This document shows positions 25,248 through 34,305 of a DNA stretch of 64,000 bases, in pieces. Origin of the DNA: Oceanobacillus jordanicus (GTDB lineage Bacteria > Bacillota > Bacilli > Bacillales > Amphibacillaceae); contig NZ_JAIFZM010000012.1 of assembly GCF_022095695.1 (NCBI RefSeq), positions 1-64,000 on the forward strand, in the 5' to 3' direction. The translations under genes and the position numbers were made by a program. Each line of letters begins with the position of its first letter. Position 1 is the stretch's first letter. The notes under the pieces are model-generated. The model searched no databases. It was not told the DNA's origin and was given only the letters and a program-made list of their open reading frames with translations.

Positions 25248-26748
25248 CTTATTAGCCCATCAGTCAAGAAAATATCCAACCAAAGAAGCTATCATAACAC
25301 CGACAGAAAGCGTCACCTATGAAACATGGAATAAAAAGGTGAATCAATTAGCGCATGCCCTCCTAACACTAGGTATTGAGCGGGGCGATAAAGTAATCCT
25401 CCATATGCCAAATACAAAAGAATTCCTCTATACTTATTTTGCGGTCCAACGGCTTGGCGGAATTATTGTTCCTGTTAATGCCAAGCTAGTTGCAAACGAA
25501 TTAACCTACATTTTATCCCATAGTGAGGCAAAAGCGTTTATTACACATGATCTCATTTTTCAGCAAGTGGAGCAGTTAGCAAATGATAATGGCTTGTTGT
25601 TTATCAAAACAGGGAAATCTACTTCAACATGGTACAGCCTTGAGCAAATAATGGATAACGCTTCGGAGGAAGAGATCTTATCTGATCTAAACGAAGATGA
25701 TGAAGCTAGTATTCTATACACCTCTGGTACAACAGGAGAACCAAAAGGTGTCTTGTTTACGTATCGGAATATCTTGACTGTTGCCCGCATGATTTGTATG
25801 GAGATGACAATGAAACCTGAAAGCAGGGTGCTCCATATCATGCCTCTCAGCCATTCAGCTCCATTGCACTTGTTTATGGCAGCAGCTTTAAATGTGGGTG
25901 CTACGCATGTCGTCGTGCCAACCTTCACACCAGAATTATTACTATCAACAGTTGAAAAAGAGAAAATTACGCATTTCTTTGGTGCTCCTATTGCTTACCT
26001 AGCCAGCACCAAACATCCTAAACTACAAGATTATGATCTAAGTTCCATGGAATATTGGGTTTATGGAGGTGCGCCACTCTCCCAGCAGGAGGTCTCGTAT
26101 ATCAAGAAACAGTTTTCAACAGACAAATTAACCTGTGTATACGGATTAACGGAAGCTGGCCCAAGTGGAACACTGCTTCGCTCAGAGGAACATGACAGCA
26201 AGGCAGGAAGTATTGGAAGCCGTGCCGCTTTACATTGTGAACTACGGCTTGTAGATGAGAATGGAAATGATGTGAAACAGGGAGAGATTGGGGAAATTAT
26301 CCTTCACGGGGAAGGAAATATGAAAGGCTATTACAAAAACCCAGAAGAAACAGCAAACGTTTTAAAAGGAGAATGGTTGTACACGGGGGACATGGCAAAG
26401 GAGGATAAGGACGGTTATTTCTGGGTAGTAGATCGAAAGAAAGATATCATTATTTCTGGTGGAGTAAATATCTTCCCACAGGAAATAGAGAAATTAATCA
26501 TCACACATCCAGCCATACAAGAAGTTGCTGTAGTGGGAGTTCCAAACCCAAATTGGGGAGAGACAGTAAAGGCATTTATCGTTGCAGACAAGCCAATAAA
26601 CGAGCCATTGAAGGAGCTCACAAGTTTTCTAGAAGGAAAACTCGCAGACTATAAAATTCCAAAACTATGCGAACAATTGGAAGCGCTTCCTAGGAACGTA
26701 ACTGGGAAACTGCAAAAAAGCCAATTGAGGGAGCGCATACAACAGTAA
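25234..26748 (+). CDS. AMP-binding acyl-CoA synthetase
   Basis: A 504-residue adenylate-forming enzyme. The phosphate-binding loop is YTSGTTGEPKGV near residue 163, then YGLTEAGPSG near 310, YTGDMAKEDKDGYFWVVDRKKD near 385-405 (in two blocks), and the catalytic lysine in TGKLQKSQL at the C-terminus. It activates a carboxylic acid to its CoA thioester through an acyl-AMP; chain length is not readable. The gene overlaps the end of merR by 14 nt. ATG at 25234 is preferred to a GTG at 25225 because TTGGAG sits 10 nt before it. It probably supplies the dehydrogenase encoded next. Confidence 0.88.
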   Translation: MNMPDLLAHQSRKYPTKEAIITPTESVTYETWNKKVNQLAHALLTLGIERGDKVILHMPNTKEFLYTYFAVQRLGGIIVPVNAKLVANELTYILSHSEAKAFITHDLIFQQVEQLANDNGLLFIKTGKSTSTWYSLEQIMDNASEEEILSDLNEDDEASILYTSGTTGEPKGVLFTYRNILTVARMICMEMTMKPESRVLHIMPLSHSAPLHLFMAAALNVGATHVVVPTFTPELLLSTVEKEKITHFFGAPIAYLASTKHPKLQDYDLSSMEYWVYGGAPLSQQEVSYIKKQFSTDKLTCVYGLTEAGPSGTLLRSEEHDSKAGSIGSRAALHCELRLVDENGNDVKQGEIGEIILHGEGNMKGYYKNPEETANVLKGEWLYTGDMAKEDKDGYFWVVDRKKDIIISGGVNIFPQEIEKLIITHPAIQEVAVVGVPNPNWGETVKAFIVADKPINEPLKELTSFLEGKLADYKIPKLCEQLEALPRNVTGKLQKSQLRERIQQ

Positions 26749-26766
26749 GGAAGAGGAGGTACCAAA

Positions 26767-28431
26767 TTGAAGAATTATTATCATGGCGATCCTAACTTAA
26801 AGCAGATTTTACAGGATCAGCTTCCCCAGCCATTTTGGGAATGGGCGGACAAGGAGCTTGGAATATTTGGCGAACTTTGCGCTGGTCCGGTAGATGAACG
26901 TGCTGTGCATACAGACCGAGAGGGGCAACCAACGTTAATTCGCTATAACAAAATGGGTGAGGAAATATCCGAAGTTTGGTTAAATGAAGGATATCGTCAA
27001 ACAGTAGAAGAAACCTATAATAAGGGGATTGTCGCTTATGTGCATAAAGAAATTCCAGCATTAAAACAAAAGGGAAATTATGTGTATGCTTTTGCTCAAG
27101 CCTATCTATTATCACATGCGGAAGCTGGGTTTTATTGTCCAGTCACCCTGTCCCAAGCAACTGCTTACCTGATAGACCACTATGCTTCAGAAGATTTGCA
27201 GCAAACATACTTGCCACATGTACTTTCAACCGGAGAAGTAGAACTTTATGAAGGGGCAACCTTTCTAACAGAGCGACAGGGAGGGTCAGACGTTGGCGCA
27301 AATGAGGTAAAAGCTGTGCCGAATGGAAAGAGCTTCCGCATTAGTGGTGAAAAATATTTTGCGAGTAATGCCGGTGCCTGTGGTCTGGCAATGGTACTTG
27401 CTAGAATGGATGGAGCACCAGAGGGGACGAAGGGACTTAGTCTGTTCTTAGTTCCGTGGGAAGAGAACCGCAAAGAAGGACTCCTACGTATTCGCAGGCT
27501 GAAAGATAAGCTCGGTGTGCGGGCCGTTCCGTCGGCTGAAGTGGAATTTTCTGGTGCGAAAGGTTTCCTTGTAGGTGAGCCAAACAAGGGGCTCGGATAC
27601 ATGATGGAGGCGCTTAATTTGTCACGTGTAGCGAATGCTGTCGCCTCACTAGGGATTATGAAGCGTGCTTATCTTGAGGCAAGAAACTATGCAAGAAATC
27701 GTCCAGCATTTGGCAATCCCTTAACCCATTATCCAATGGTTCAGGACACATTAAGTAAAATGGCTGCAAAGCAAGAAGTGGAACTGAATACGCTGTTTCA
27801 CGTGATTCAGCTGATGGATAAGGTGATGGGGAAGCAGGCAAAGCATGAAGCTACCGAAGAAGAGCAAATCCTCTTTCGACTTTATGTGGCCATCGTAAAA
27901 AAGGAAACTGCTGAACAGGCAATCCATTTTGCACATGAAGCCATCGAAATGCATGGGGGAAATGGCTATATTGAAGATTTTGTTACCCCTAGGCTATTGC
28001 GGGACGCCCAAGTCCTTACCGTTTGGGAAGGAACAGCTAATATTCTTGGATTAGAGGTTGTTCGTCTCATTGAAAAATATCACGTGGACACTATTTTTAT
28101 AGAGGAAATGAAAAAAAGGCTTGCCAACATAAATGAAAAATCAGTTTTGTCTGAGTGGGTTACGCATCTTGAAGAAGAGTTGTCTTCGTTAATCCAGCAG
28201 ATTACCCTAATAAGGTCTTCGAAAAAGCAGGAGCTTCAAACATATTACAGCAAGGATATCGCGCATAAATTTGCTATTCTTCTCGAAAGTGTCATTGCGA
28301 TGGAGACAGCTGTTAAGAGAGGAAGTAGAGAAGAGGCTGTCGCAGAAGTTTACTTGCAGCACACCTGGAATAAGGATGAGATAGAAGCAGACCCCGTTAC
28401 CTTAGAATATTTTCAAATTATTTGTAGGTAA
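26767..28431 (+). CDS. Acyl-CoA dehydrogenase (AidB-like branch)
   Basis: A 554-residue flavoprotein, longer than typical 380-residue acyl-CoA dehydrogenases and resembling the AidB/isovaleryl-CoA dehydrogenase-like branch. Family motifs are FLTERQGGSDVGANEV near residue 167, GEKYFASN near 193, and the FAD/active-site segment EMHGGNGYIEDFVTPRLLRDA near 390-415. The C-terminal 130 residues are a helical extension. The start is a TTG preceded at ideal distance by GAGGAGGT. It would oxidise the CoA ester made by the synthetase upstream (19-nt gap). A terminator follows. Confidence 0.85.
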   Translation: MKNYYHGDPNLKQILQDQLPQPFWEWADKELGIFGELCAGPVDERAVHTDREGQPTLIRYNKMGEEISEVWLNEGYRQTVEETYNKGIVAYVHKEIPALKQKGNYVYAFAQAYLLSHAEAGFYCPVTLSQATAYLIDHYASEDLQQTYLPHVLSTGEVELYEGATFLTERQGGSDVGANEVKAVPNGKSFRISGEKYFASNAGACGLAMVLARMDGAPEGTKGLSLFLVPWEENRKEGLLRIRRLKDKLGVRAVPSAEVEFSGAKGFLVGEPNKGLGYMMEALNLSRVANAVASLGIMKRAYLEARNYARNRPAFGNPLTHYPMVQDTLSKMAAKQEVELNTLFHVIQLMDKVMGKQAKHEATEEEQILFRLYVAIVKKETAEQAIHFAHEAIEMHGGNGYIEDFVTPRLLRDAQVLTVWEGTANILGLEVVRLIEKYHVDTIFIEEMKKRLANINEKSVLSEWVTHLEEELSSLIQQITLIRSSKKQELQTYYSKDIAHKFAILLESVIAMETAVKRGSREEAVAEVYLQHTWNKDEIEADPVTLEYFQIICR

Positions 28432-28435
28432 ACAA

Positions 28436-28468
28436 AACCCGTTACAGGCTGGGAGCTTGTAACGGGTT
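28436..28468 (+). terminator. Terminator of the acyl-CoA operon
   Basis: AACCCGTTACA (28436-28446) pairs perfectly with TGTAACGGGTT (28458-28468). The T tract is weak. Confidence 0.75.
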
Positions 28469-28510
28469 AAAATGAGGCGCTATTGTAGATTGTCTTTTTG
28501 TTGTGGGACA

Positions 28511-28864
28511 TTATAAGTGGAATTGATTTTTAAATCTGGCAAACTCTCGTTCATTACGTGCTGCTTTTTCCCAAATATGTTCTTGGTCTGCCTCGATGGA
28601 TTTTAACTTGTCCATTACTTCAGTATGTTGCGCCTTGCTTTCTTCTTTCATTGCAGTGATCTCTTTCCACATGGTAGCTTGATCTGACTTCATCGTAGCC
28701 TGTTCGGCTTTCATAGCAGCTTGCATGTCTTTTAGTGTGGTTAACTCCTCTTTCATAGTAGCCTGATCAGTTTTCATAGCAGTTTGTTCTTCCATAACAT
28801 TACCTAGCATTGTAATAATTTGAGATAGAGTATTCTCCATCCGATCAAATCGTTCCTCACTCAA
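28511..28864 (-). CDS. Coiled-coil protein with heptad-like repeats
   Basis: A 117-residue, wholly helical, charged protein. The middle holds repeated short units such as QATMKEE, QAAMKAE, QATMKSD and QATMWKE, spaced by 7 or multiples of 7, as expected for a parallel coiled coil. No membrane segment or catalytic motif is visible. A TTG at 28864 is taken as start because AAGGAGG lies 8 nt upstream; a GTG 9 nt earlier lies inside that ribosome site. Function unknown; it could be a multimerising scaffold. Confidence 0.65.
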   Translation of the reverse strand: MSEERFDRMENTLSQIITMLGNVMEEQTAMKTDQATMKEELTTLKDMQAAMKAEQATMKSDQATMWKEITAMKEESKAQHTEVMDKLKSIEADQEHIWEKAARNEREFARFKNQFHL

Positions 28865-28973
28865 CCTAATCACCTCCTTGTCCTACTCATTATAACGTAT
28901 CATCTATAAGGTTTCTACAGGGGAAATTTATCCCACTTTGGAGTGTGTTTGTCTTAATCAAAAGGGGTCCGCT

Positions 28974-29105
28974 TTATTCCTCTACCGCTACCGCAATTTT
29001 ACTGGCGACCCAACGTTTTGCAGTTGCTTCATCAATTTCATATATTTTCCCCGCACGGAGCAAATCCCCATGGTATGCAGTTTGTACATTCATTTTCACC
29101 TTCAT
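28974..29105 (-). CDS. 43-residue phage-type small protein
   Basis: A 44-codon frame starts at an ATG preceded by GGAGGAG. It reads MKVKMNVQTAYHGDLLRAGK, then a segment ending in TAKRWVASKIAVAVEE. The pattern (short beta start, HGDLLRAGKIYEI, a KRW helix, acidic end) recalls small proteins encoded beside phage capsid genes. No other phage gene is nearby, so it may be a stray remnant or an adopted gene. The composition and ribosome site make it a credible coding region despite its size. Confidence 0.6.
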   Translation of the reverse strand: MKVKMNVQTAYHGDLLRAGKIYEIDEATAKRWVASKIAVAVEE

Positions 29106-29167
29106 TTTTGTTCTCCTCCAATTCATTGCATAACCCAAGTATACAGGAAATAGTTCTATAAAAAAAT

Positions 29168-29193
29168 AAGTGGCTCCTGAAAGGGAGTCACTT
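29168..29193 (-). terminator. Terminator after the EAL gene
   Basis: AAGTGGCTCC pairs with GGAGTCACTT (one G-T pair); the minus-strand exit is TTATTTTTTT. Confidence 0.8.
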
Positions 29194-29224
29194 TAGTAGA
29201 ATTATATCAGGGCATAGTAGATTA

Positions 29225-30307
29225 TTATACTCTGCTGTTATCATGTAGGTGTTCAGGCCTTCCGTCTTTTTCTAAGTTGAGTGTTTCCAAGGGTGTAGGA
29301 CTCGGCTTGGCAAAATAATAACCTTGGAATAATTCATATCCCATTTTAGTAAGATAGTGATAATCTGCTTCTGTTTCGACACCTTCTGCAAGTGCTTTTG
29401 CACCCATCTCACGTGAGAGTTTTACTACGGACGCAGCAACTTCCTGTTTGGCTTTGTCTTCACTCACGCCATTAGGAAATTCCATGGTAAGCTTCACAAT
29501 ATCTGGTCTTAAATCTGCTAATTTTTGCAGATCATTAAAGCCTGTTCCAACGTCATCTAAGGCATATTTAAAACCGTGATCGCGATAATAATTTAGGATG
29601 GATTTCAAATGCTCAATATTTTACTACTTCATCTGTTTCCATTACTTCAAACACAACCTGCTCTGGCTTTATATTAAGCTTCTTAATTAAAGCGAAGGTA
29701 GTGGCAAGGCAATGCTCCGGAACATAAATAGCGGTTGGAATAAAATTAATAAAGATTAATTTATCAGTAGGTAAAGTAGCAGCGTTCCGAACTGCCTGTA
29801 GCCTACAGGCGCGATCAAGAGCGAACGTACGATTTCTCACCCTTGCTGCATCAAATAGTTTGAAAGGAGGGATGATGTTCCCATCTTGATCTACGCCTCT
29901 TGAAAGAAGCTCGTACCCTACAATTTCAGAACCTCCATTTATTCTTTCTATAATAGGTTGGAAATGGGTGCGAAGTTGGCTTCGCTCGATAACCTCATCG
30001 ATCCAGCTTGACTCTCGTTCTATTTGAAACTCATGAATTTGTTTCATTTTATATAACGTTTTAAGTGGATCTTCTCTGTTTGACTCGACAGCATAAAAGC
30101 TTTTAGGGTCCAAATGGGCTTCTACATAATCGATCATATCGAATAGAATAGAATAGCTTCCATAACCCAAAACGTTCTCTCATTTACTGCACTCCACGTA
30201 TTCTCTGGTTTTCCTTCTATGTAATGTATAAGTGGTTGTGCATCTTGATCATCAGCAAAATAAACAGTATAACCTTTTGGTTTTGGCTGACAAATATCAC
30301 AAAACAT
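29225..30307 (-). pseudogene. EAL-domain protein gene with two frameshifts
   Basis: The gene starts with an ATG at 30307 (GAGAGG upstream) and reads MFCDICQPKPKGYTVYFADD. The frame breaks at a triple pentamer (GAATA)3 at 30141-30155; two copies instead of three would keep the frame (EAILFDMIDYVE). The EAL part then runs (GYELLSRG, LIFINFIP, EVMETDE) until a TTTT run at 29619-29622, where removing one base restores VVNIEHLKSILNYY and leads into ALDDVGTGF and ALAEGVETEADY. The intact protein would be about 358 residues, a c-di-GMP phosphodiesterase or sensor. Sequencing error at both sites cannot be excluded. Confidence 0.8.
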
Positions 30308-30590
30308 GTGTAATACACCTCTCTTAAACTATTTCTTCCTAGTCTATTTATACTAGATAAGAAGGCCCGTTACTATTAAAGAAAGAGGATTTTTCAGGAA
30401 ACTTTTATGGTTAAGAAGATGCTGGATAAAGATCTACTTGTAGGTACATCTAGCCAAAAATCAGGCAAGAAGTCCAGCATTTATTTTGGTTTGCTAAATT
30501 ATGTGAATATGCTATATTTTAAGTTAATTAAAGAGTTGTCTATATACAAACTATGTTGATGGTAGAAATTTAAATATAGGAGGTGTTTTC

Positions 30591-30944
30591 ATGACTCATC
30601 CCATTCAAAACCAAATTGGAACTGTATTCATTCCGGTAAGCAATATAGAGAAAGCAAGAGATTGGTATAGTAATATTTTAGGTTTAAAAACTGTGGGAGA
30701 AATACAGTTTGGTCATCTTTATGTGTTACCAATGGAGGGTACAGGGATTGTGCTAGACAGCAAGATTTATTCAGAGGGCCATGTATATAAAACTCCAGCA
30801 TTTCACCTGAATACGAAAGATATTAAAGAAGCATTTCAATTTATGAAAAAGAAGGGTGTTAACGTAACGACGGAGATTGAACATGATCACTATTTTAATT
30901 TTCAAGACCCAGATGGAAATATGTTAATGATTTGCAAATGTTGA
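30591..30944 (+). CDS. VOC-family (glyoxalase/bleomycin resistance-like) protein
   Basis: A 117-residue single VOC domain with two beta-alpha-beta-beta-beta modules. It opens IGTVFIPVSNIEKARDWYSN and ends NFQDPDGNMLMICK, both characteristic of the superfamily. Candidate metal ligands are acidic and histidine residues in the first strand of each module, but the histidine often seen in the first strand is absent. Substrate unknown: such proteins include isomerases, dioxygenases and drug-binding proteins. GGAGG precedes the ATG. Single gene. The 283 nt upstream hold only a loose inverted repeat (ATGCTGGA/TCCAGCAT). Confidence 0.75.
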   Translation: MTHPIQNQIGTVFIPVSNIEKARDWYSNILGLKTVGEIQFGHLYVLPMEGTGIVLDSKIYSEGHVYKTPAFHLNTKDIKEAFQFMKKKGVNVTTEIEHDHYFNFQDPDGNMLMICKC

Positions 30945-31147
30945 TGTTAGTTAAACGAGGGATATACAAAAGTATCCCTGGTAGATGATAACCCAAACTA
31001 TAATGCAAAGCCTTGAATAAAGATTTGCTTAGTTCGGTTTTTGTGTGAATTTAATCTAATTTAGTTTAGGCAGAACATGGAGCTCCCTAAAATATAATAA
31101 ACAATTTTCTTTGTGCGAAGTGAAGCTATCGAAGCTTTCCTTGTTCT

Positions 31148-31181
31148 ATGGGAACAGCAGCTAGAGCCGTTCCCATTTTTC
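31148..31181 (+). terminator. Orphan intrinsic terminator
   Basis: ATGGGAAC (31148-31155) pairs with GTTCCCAT (31169-31176), followed by five T residues. It lies about 200 nt beyond the VOC gene. A small hairpin AGGGATA/TATCCCT (30958-30979) directly follows that gene. The 366-nt gap holds no recognisable gene, so the terminator may end a long 3' region or a small RNA. Confidence 0.6.
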
Positions 31182-31311
31182 CCAAAGCGGTACTATAAAG
31201 TATTATTTGTATTTAAACACTGTCAATTTAGTTATGTTCTTTGGAGAAAAGAATTTTTAACAACCTTCTTCTCTTTTTAATAGTAAAGTAGAAATGTAGG
31301 GTGGGGTTCCC

Positions 31312-31752
31312 TTAGTATCGATAGGCACCTTCGCATGTATCTGCTACTGGCTCATAATAGCAGTGCTGTTTGTACTGTCCTGTAAACGGTTGACCATACC
31401 AAGTGGGTGGACATTCACCATATGGGTTGAAATACCAAAGCGCATACTTGGAAGGGTGCTGTCGCCAATAATCTAAAGTTTGTCTGGCTAATCTTTTTTC
31501 AACGTTTCTTGCTCTGTTGTAAAAAACGTTTCCCTTTTGTACTGCTTCAAAGGAGTAATTTCCACCTTGGATTTGAAAAATAACGTCGTTAATGGATCTT
31601 AAATCTTCGAAATCTAAACAGTCGGCCTTTAATCGGTTAACGATAACGTTCCCAACCATCAGCATTCCCAGTTTACCTTCACCTTCTGCTTCTGCTCGCA
31701 TCATCCTTGCCACTAAGTCAACATCATTATCCGTATATTTCACTCTAGCCAT
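31312..31752 (-). CDS. cwlJ: Spore cortex-lytic cell wall hydrolase CwlJ
   Basis: A 146-residue hydrolase of the SleB/CwlJ family with no signal peptide, as is usual for CwlJ, which is packed in the spore coat. The conserved LVARMMRAEAEGEGKLGM segment near residue 12 contains the catalytic glutamate, and GNVIVNRL, QGGNYSF and YNRAR follow in family order. CwlJ degrades cortex peptidoglycan during germination, notably in response to calcium-dipicolinate. The start at 31752 is set by GAGGTGAT upstream; a GTG 9 nt earlier overlaps that site. It is evidence that the organism makes spores. Confidence 0.92.
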   Translation of the reverse strand: MARVKYTDNDVDLVARMMRAEAEGEGKLGMLMVGNVIVNRLKADCLDFEDLRSINDVIFQIQGGNYSFEAVQKGNVFYNRARNVEKRLARQTLDYWRQHPSKYALWYFNPYGECPPTWYGQPFTGQYKQHCYYEPVADTCEGAYRY

Positions 31753-31781
31753 ATTTATCACCTCTAAAAGCAGTGTATTAA

Positions 31782-31809
31782 AAAAAGCCTACTAAAATGT
31801 AGGCTTTTT
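31782..31809 (-). terminator. Terminator of the amidohydrolase gene
   Basis: AAAAAGCCTAC (31782-31792) pairs with GTAGGCTTTTT (31799-31809). It separates the amidohydrolase gene from cwlJ. Confidence 0.88.
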
Positions 31810-31860
31810 ACAATTTTTACGAATGGACAGGTAGAAAATTTTAAAAGGCCTGTATTATAT

Positions 31861-33474
31861 TTATTTTTGCTCCGACCTATCATAGACCTTTTCGCCATTT
31901 ATCCATGTTTCTGACACCTGAAGTTTATATAGTTCACTTGATTTTATGTCTTTGGGGTGGCTATCCAGTAAAATAAAATCAGCCTTATGGCCAGTTTCAA
32001 TTTTTCCTTTTTCGTCTTCGCGATGTTCCAGTTCGGCTGCTCGGACCGTATAAGCAAAGAAGCAATCATCGACACTTAACTTTTCTTCAGGGATCCAGCC
32101 ACCTTCTGGTTTCCCATCTAAATCCATACGGTTAACTCCCGCGTATATTTCCTGTATAGGGGAGAGGGGACCAATTGGTGTATCAGAGCTGCATGTGAAA
32201 GGGATACCTTTATCTAGTACGGTTTTCCACGGATTACAATAGCGTTCTCTTTCTGTCCCTACCCAGTTTAACGTTTGATCATGTTCATCCATCATGAAGC
32301 CGGGCTGGGTCTCAAGGTATGGTTTTATTTCTTCTAGCTTTTGTAGTAAATCTGGTGCTAAAACCTGTGCATGGATAATGCGATGCCTGCGTTTCTTGGT
32401 ATCGACGTTACTTAGAGCGCCAAGTGCTTGCTCTACCGCGCGATCTCCAATAGCATGCATCGCAACTTGCATATTGTTTTCGTCAGCTAATTGCACGATG
32501 TCACGAAGCTCCTCTTGCGAATAAATTAACGTACCTCGTGTATGTGGTCTATCTGAATAAGGCTCTCTTAACGCAGAAGTATGCAAGCGTTGTGTACCAT
32601 CAAGGAAAATTTTTACTGCCCCAATTTTCACTTGGTCACTACCGTCACCTGTCCGGAGTTTCCACTTAATTAAATAGTCAGCTAGATCGTTTTTATTAAA
32701 AATGTAATGATGAAGCCAGACATCGATTAGGAGTTTTCCCTCATTTTCCAAGGTTCTATATGTGTTCCAAAGCTTCTCAAAATCTCCAGCAAAGTTAAGA
32801 TCATCCGTATGGACAGAGGAGATACCATTTTCTAGTAGGGGAGGGATTGCCATTTCTAATGCTTTATAAATTTCTTCCTGTTCTTTCTTTCGGAAATGAA
32901 ATTTAATGAAGTGGACGGCAGTATCCTTAAATCGGCCTGTCCATTGGCCATCTTTATCTTTTTCAATGAATTGTTCATGATTTCTGAGAAGATCTGGTTC
33001 TTCTTTAACAATGTTTAGCGCTTCTTTATTTAGTACACATTCGTGTCCATCATCGTGGAGGAAATAAGCTGGTTTACTATATTCCAATTCATCTAGATCC
33101 TCTGCTGTTAGAGGTTTGTCTTTATCCTTTAATTGGCTGTCAATTAGTCCTCGTCCAACCACCCAATCATGTTCTTCCATTTTCTCTTCTTCATAGGTGT
33201 TATGGACAATTTTTTTCATTTCACTGAAAGAGGTGACCTTCCTTAAGTCTATCTCTTTTTTCATAAAGCCGAACCGAAGTAAATGCATATGAGAATCATT
33301 AAAAGCAGCGGTAAGGACTTTTCCTTTTCCATCTACTATATTGGAGCCCTGCTCTTGCGATAATCCCTTTTTAATAAAGGAAATTTTTCCGTTTTCCACA
33401 CCAATGTGGTAAATATCCTCTGTGTTTTCCTTATCATACGGTCTATATAGGCGAACATTATTGATTATTTTCAT
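31861..33474 (-). CDS. Amidohydrolase, YtcJ-like
   Basis: A 537-residue metal-dependent amidohydrolase of the YtcJ/NfdA branch. The metal-binding motif near residue 60 is DSHMHLLRFG. VAMHAIGDRAVEQAL near residue 335 supplies the histidine after the barrel, and FTCSSDTPIGPLSPI near 430 holds the conserved aspartate. The N- and C-terminal ends form the composite beta-sandwich, closing with KADFILLDSHPKDI. Related enzymes hydrolyse N-formyl or exocyclic amide bonds; the substrate is unknown. GAAGGAG precedes the ATG. Its own terminator follows. Confidence 0.85.
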   Translation of the reverse strand: MKIINNVRLYRPYDKENTEDIYHIGVENGKISFIKKGLSQEQGSNIVDGKGKVLTAAFNDSHMHLLRFGFMKKEIDLRKVTSFSEMKKIVHNTYEEEKMEEHDWVVGRGLIDSQLKDKDKPLTAEDLDELEYSKPAYFLHDDGHECVLNKEALNIVKEEPDLLRNHEQFIEKDKDGQWTGRFKDTAVHFIKFHFRKKEQEEIYKALEMAIPPLLENGISSVHTDDLNFAGDFEKLWNTYRTLENEGKLLIDVWLHHYIFNKNDLADYLIKWKLRTGDGSDQVKIGAVKIFLDGTQRLHTSALREPYSDRPHTRGTLIYSQEELRDIVQLADENNMQVAMHAIGDRAVEQALGALSNVDTKKRRHRIIHAQVLAPDLLQKLEEIKPYLETQPGFMMDEHDQTLNWVGTERERYCNPWKTVLDKGIPFTCSSDTPIGPLSPIQEIYAGVNRMDLDGKPEGGWIPEEKLSVDDCFFAYTVRAAELEHREDEKGKIETGHKADFILLDSHPKDIKSSELYKLQVSETWINGEKVYDRSEQK

Positions 33475-33609
33475 ATTCCATTACACTCCTTCTAATTGCC
33501 GTATACCCATAAGAAGGAAGGACCTAACATGGTACATAGATATAATTATTTAGAAAGAAGGATTGTCTCTCCCTTTATAGAATAGTTAAAAAGAAAGGGA
33601 GGGACATGT

Positions 33610-34110
33610 ATGTATACAATAAACGAACTTTACCAGGATATGGAGCAATTCAATGAATGGGCGGAAACCTTATATAAGGTTGAGGAGAATCTTTTCTTCA
33701 CCCCAATTGCTGAGGGCAAATGGGCAATGGCGGAGACTATGACACATATTGCTTATTGGGATACATATATTCTTACTGCTATGCTACCCAAAATGGAGCA
33801 AGATGCGGACATTCAAAGCATCGATATTGAAAAACTTAACAAGGAAGCGGCTACCCACGCGAAATCAGGAATTAGCCAGAAACAAATATTGCAGGAACAG
33901 CAGCAAGCAAGGAATGCTTTACTTACAGCGTTGAAAGCGAAAGATGAATCATTTTTCACGACAACTTTTAAATTAAATGGCGAAACGCTTGACGAGCACT
34001 CTGGCTATCCGCACAACGCGTTTAATTACTTTAGCGGCTTTGTTTGGCATGACAACCATCACAGGAAGCAAATAGAAAACTTCTTAGATGAGCAGAACCA
34101 ATCCGTTTAA
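33610..34110 (+). CDS. DinB-family protein
   Basis: A 166-residue four-helix-bundle protein of the DinB/YfiT superfamily. The probable metal-binding histidines are in ETMTHIAYWDTYI (residue 47) and in FVWHDNHHRKQIENFL near the C-terminus, the usual two ends of the metal site. Members act as nickel- or zinc-dependent thiol transferases using bacillithiol, or are uncharacterised. AAAGGGAGGGA precedes the ATG. Single gene ending in a strong terminator. Confidence 0.82.
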   Translation: MYTINELYQDMEQFNEWAETLYKVEENLFFTPIAEGKWAMAETMTHIAYWDTYILTAMLPKMEQDADIQSIDIEKLNKEAATHAKSGISQKQILQEQQQARNALLTALKAKDESFFTTTFKLNGETLDEHSGYPHNAFNYFSGFVWHDNHHRKQIENFLDEQNQSV

Positions 34111-34204
34111 TGAATGATTAAATGGGAGACTTCATTAGGAAGACCCCGTTGTATCGCAATACAAAGACATTGCAGAAAAGAAATGGGAGAAAAGATTATA
34201 CTAT

Positions 34205-34241
34205 AAGGGTAGCACTGAAAATTACTTTCGGTGCTACCCTT
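34205..34241. terminator. Bidirectional terminator
   Basis: AAGGGTAGCAC plus TGAAA pairs with TTTCG plus GTGCTACCCTT (34205-34241) between convergent genes. Confidence 0.82.
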
Positions 34242-34305
34242 GGCATTTTATATTGAATAACCATAATGTAATTTAAATTATGGGGTTATCTTCTAATAAA
34301 ATAAA

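Noticed and set aside
28945-29133. Plus-strand frames over 28938-29153
   Set aside because: They are shadows of the 43-residue minus-strand gene, which has the ribosome site and sensible composition.
29225-30170. Two separate genes encoding halves of an EAL protein
   Set aside because: The frames join into one EAL protein when a slippage event is undone at each break, and the second half has no ribosome site of its own.
30408-30551. 47-codon frame between the EAL pseudogene and the VOC gene
   Set aside because: No good ribosome site, unusual composition, and it overlaps a loose inverted repeat; more likely non-coding.
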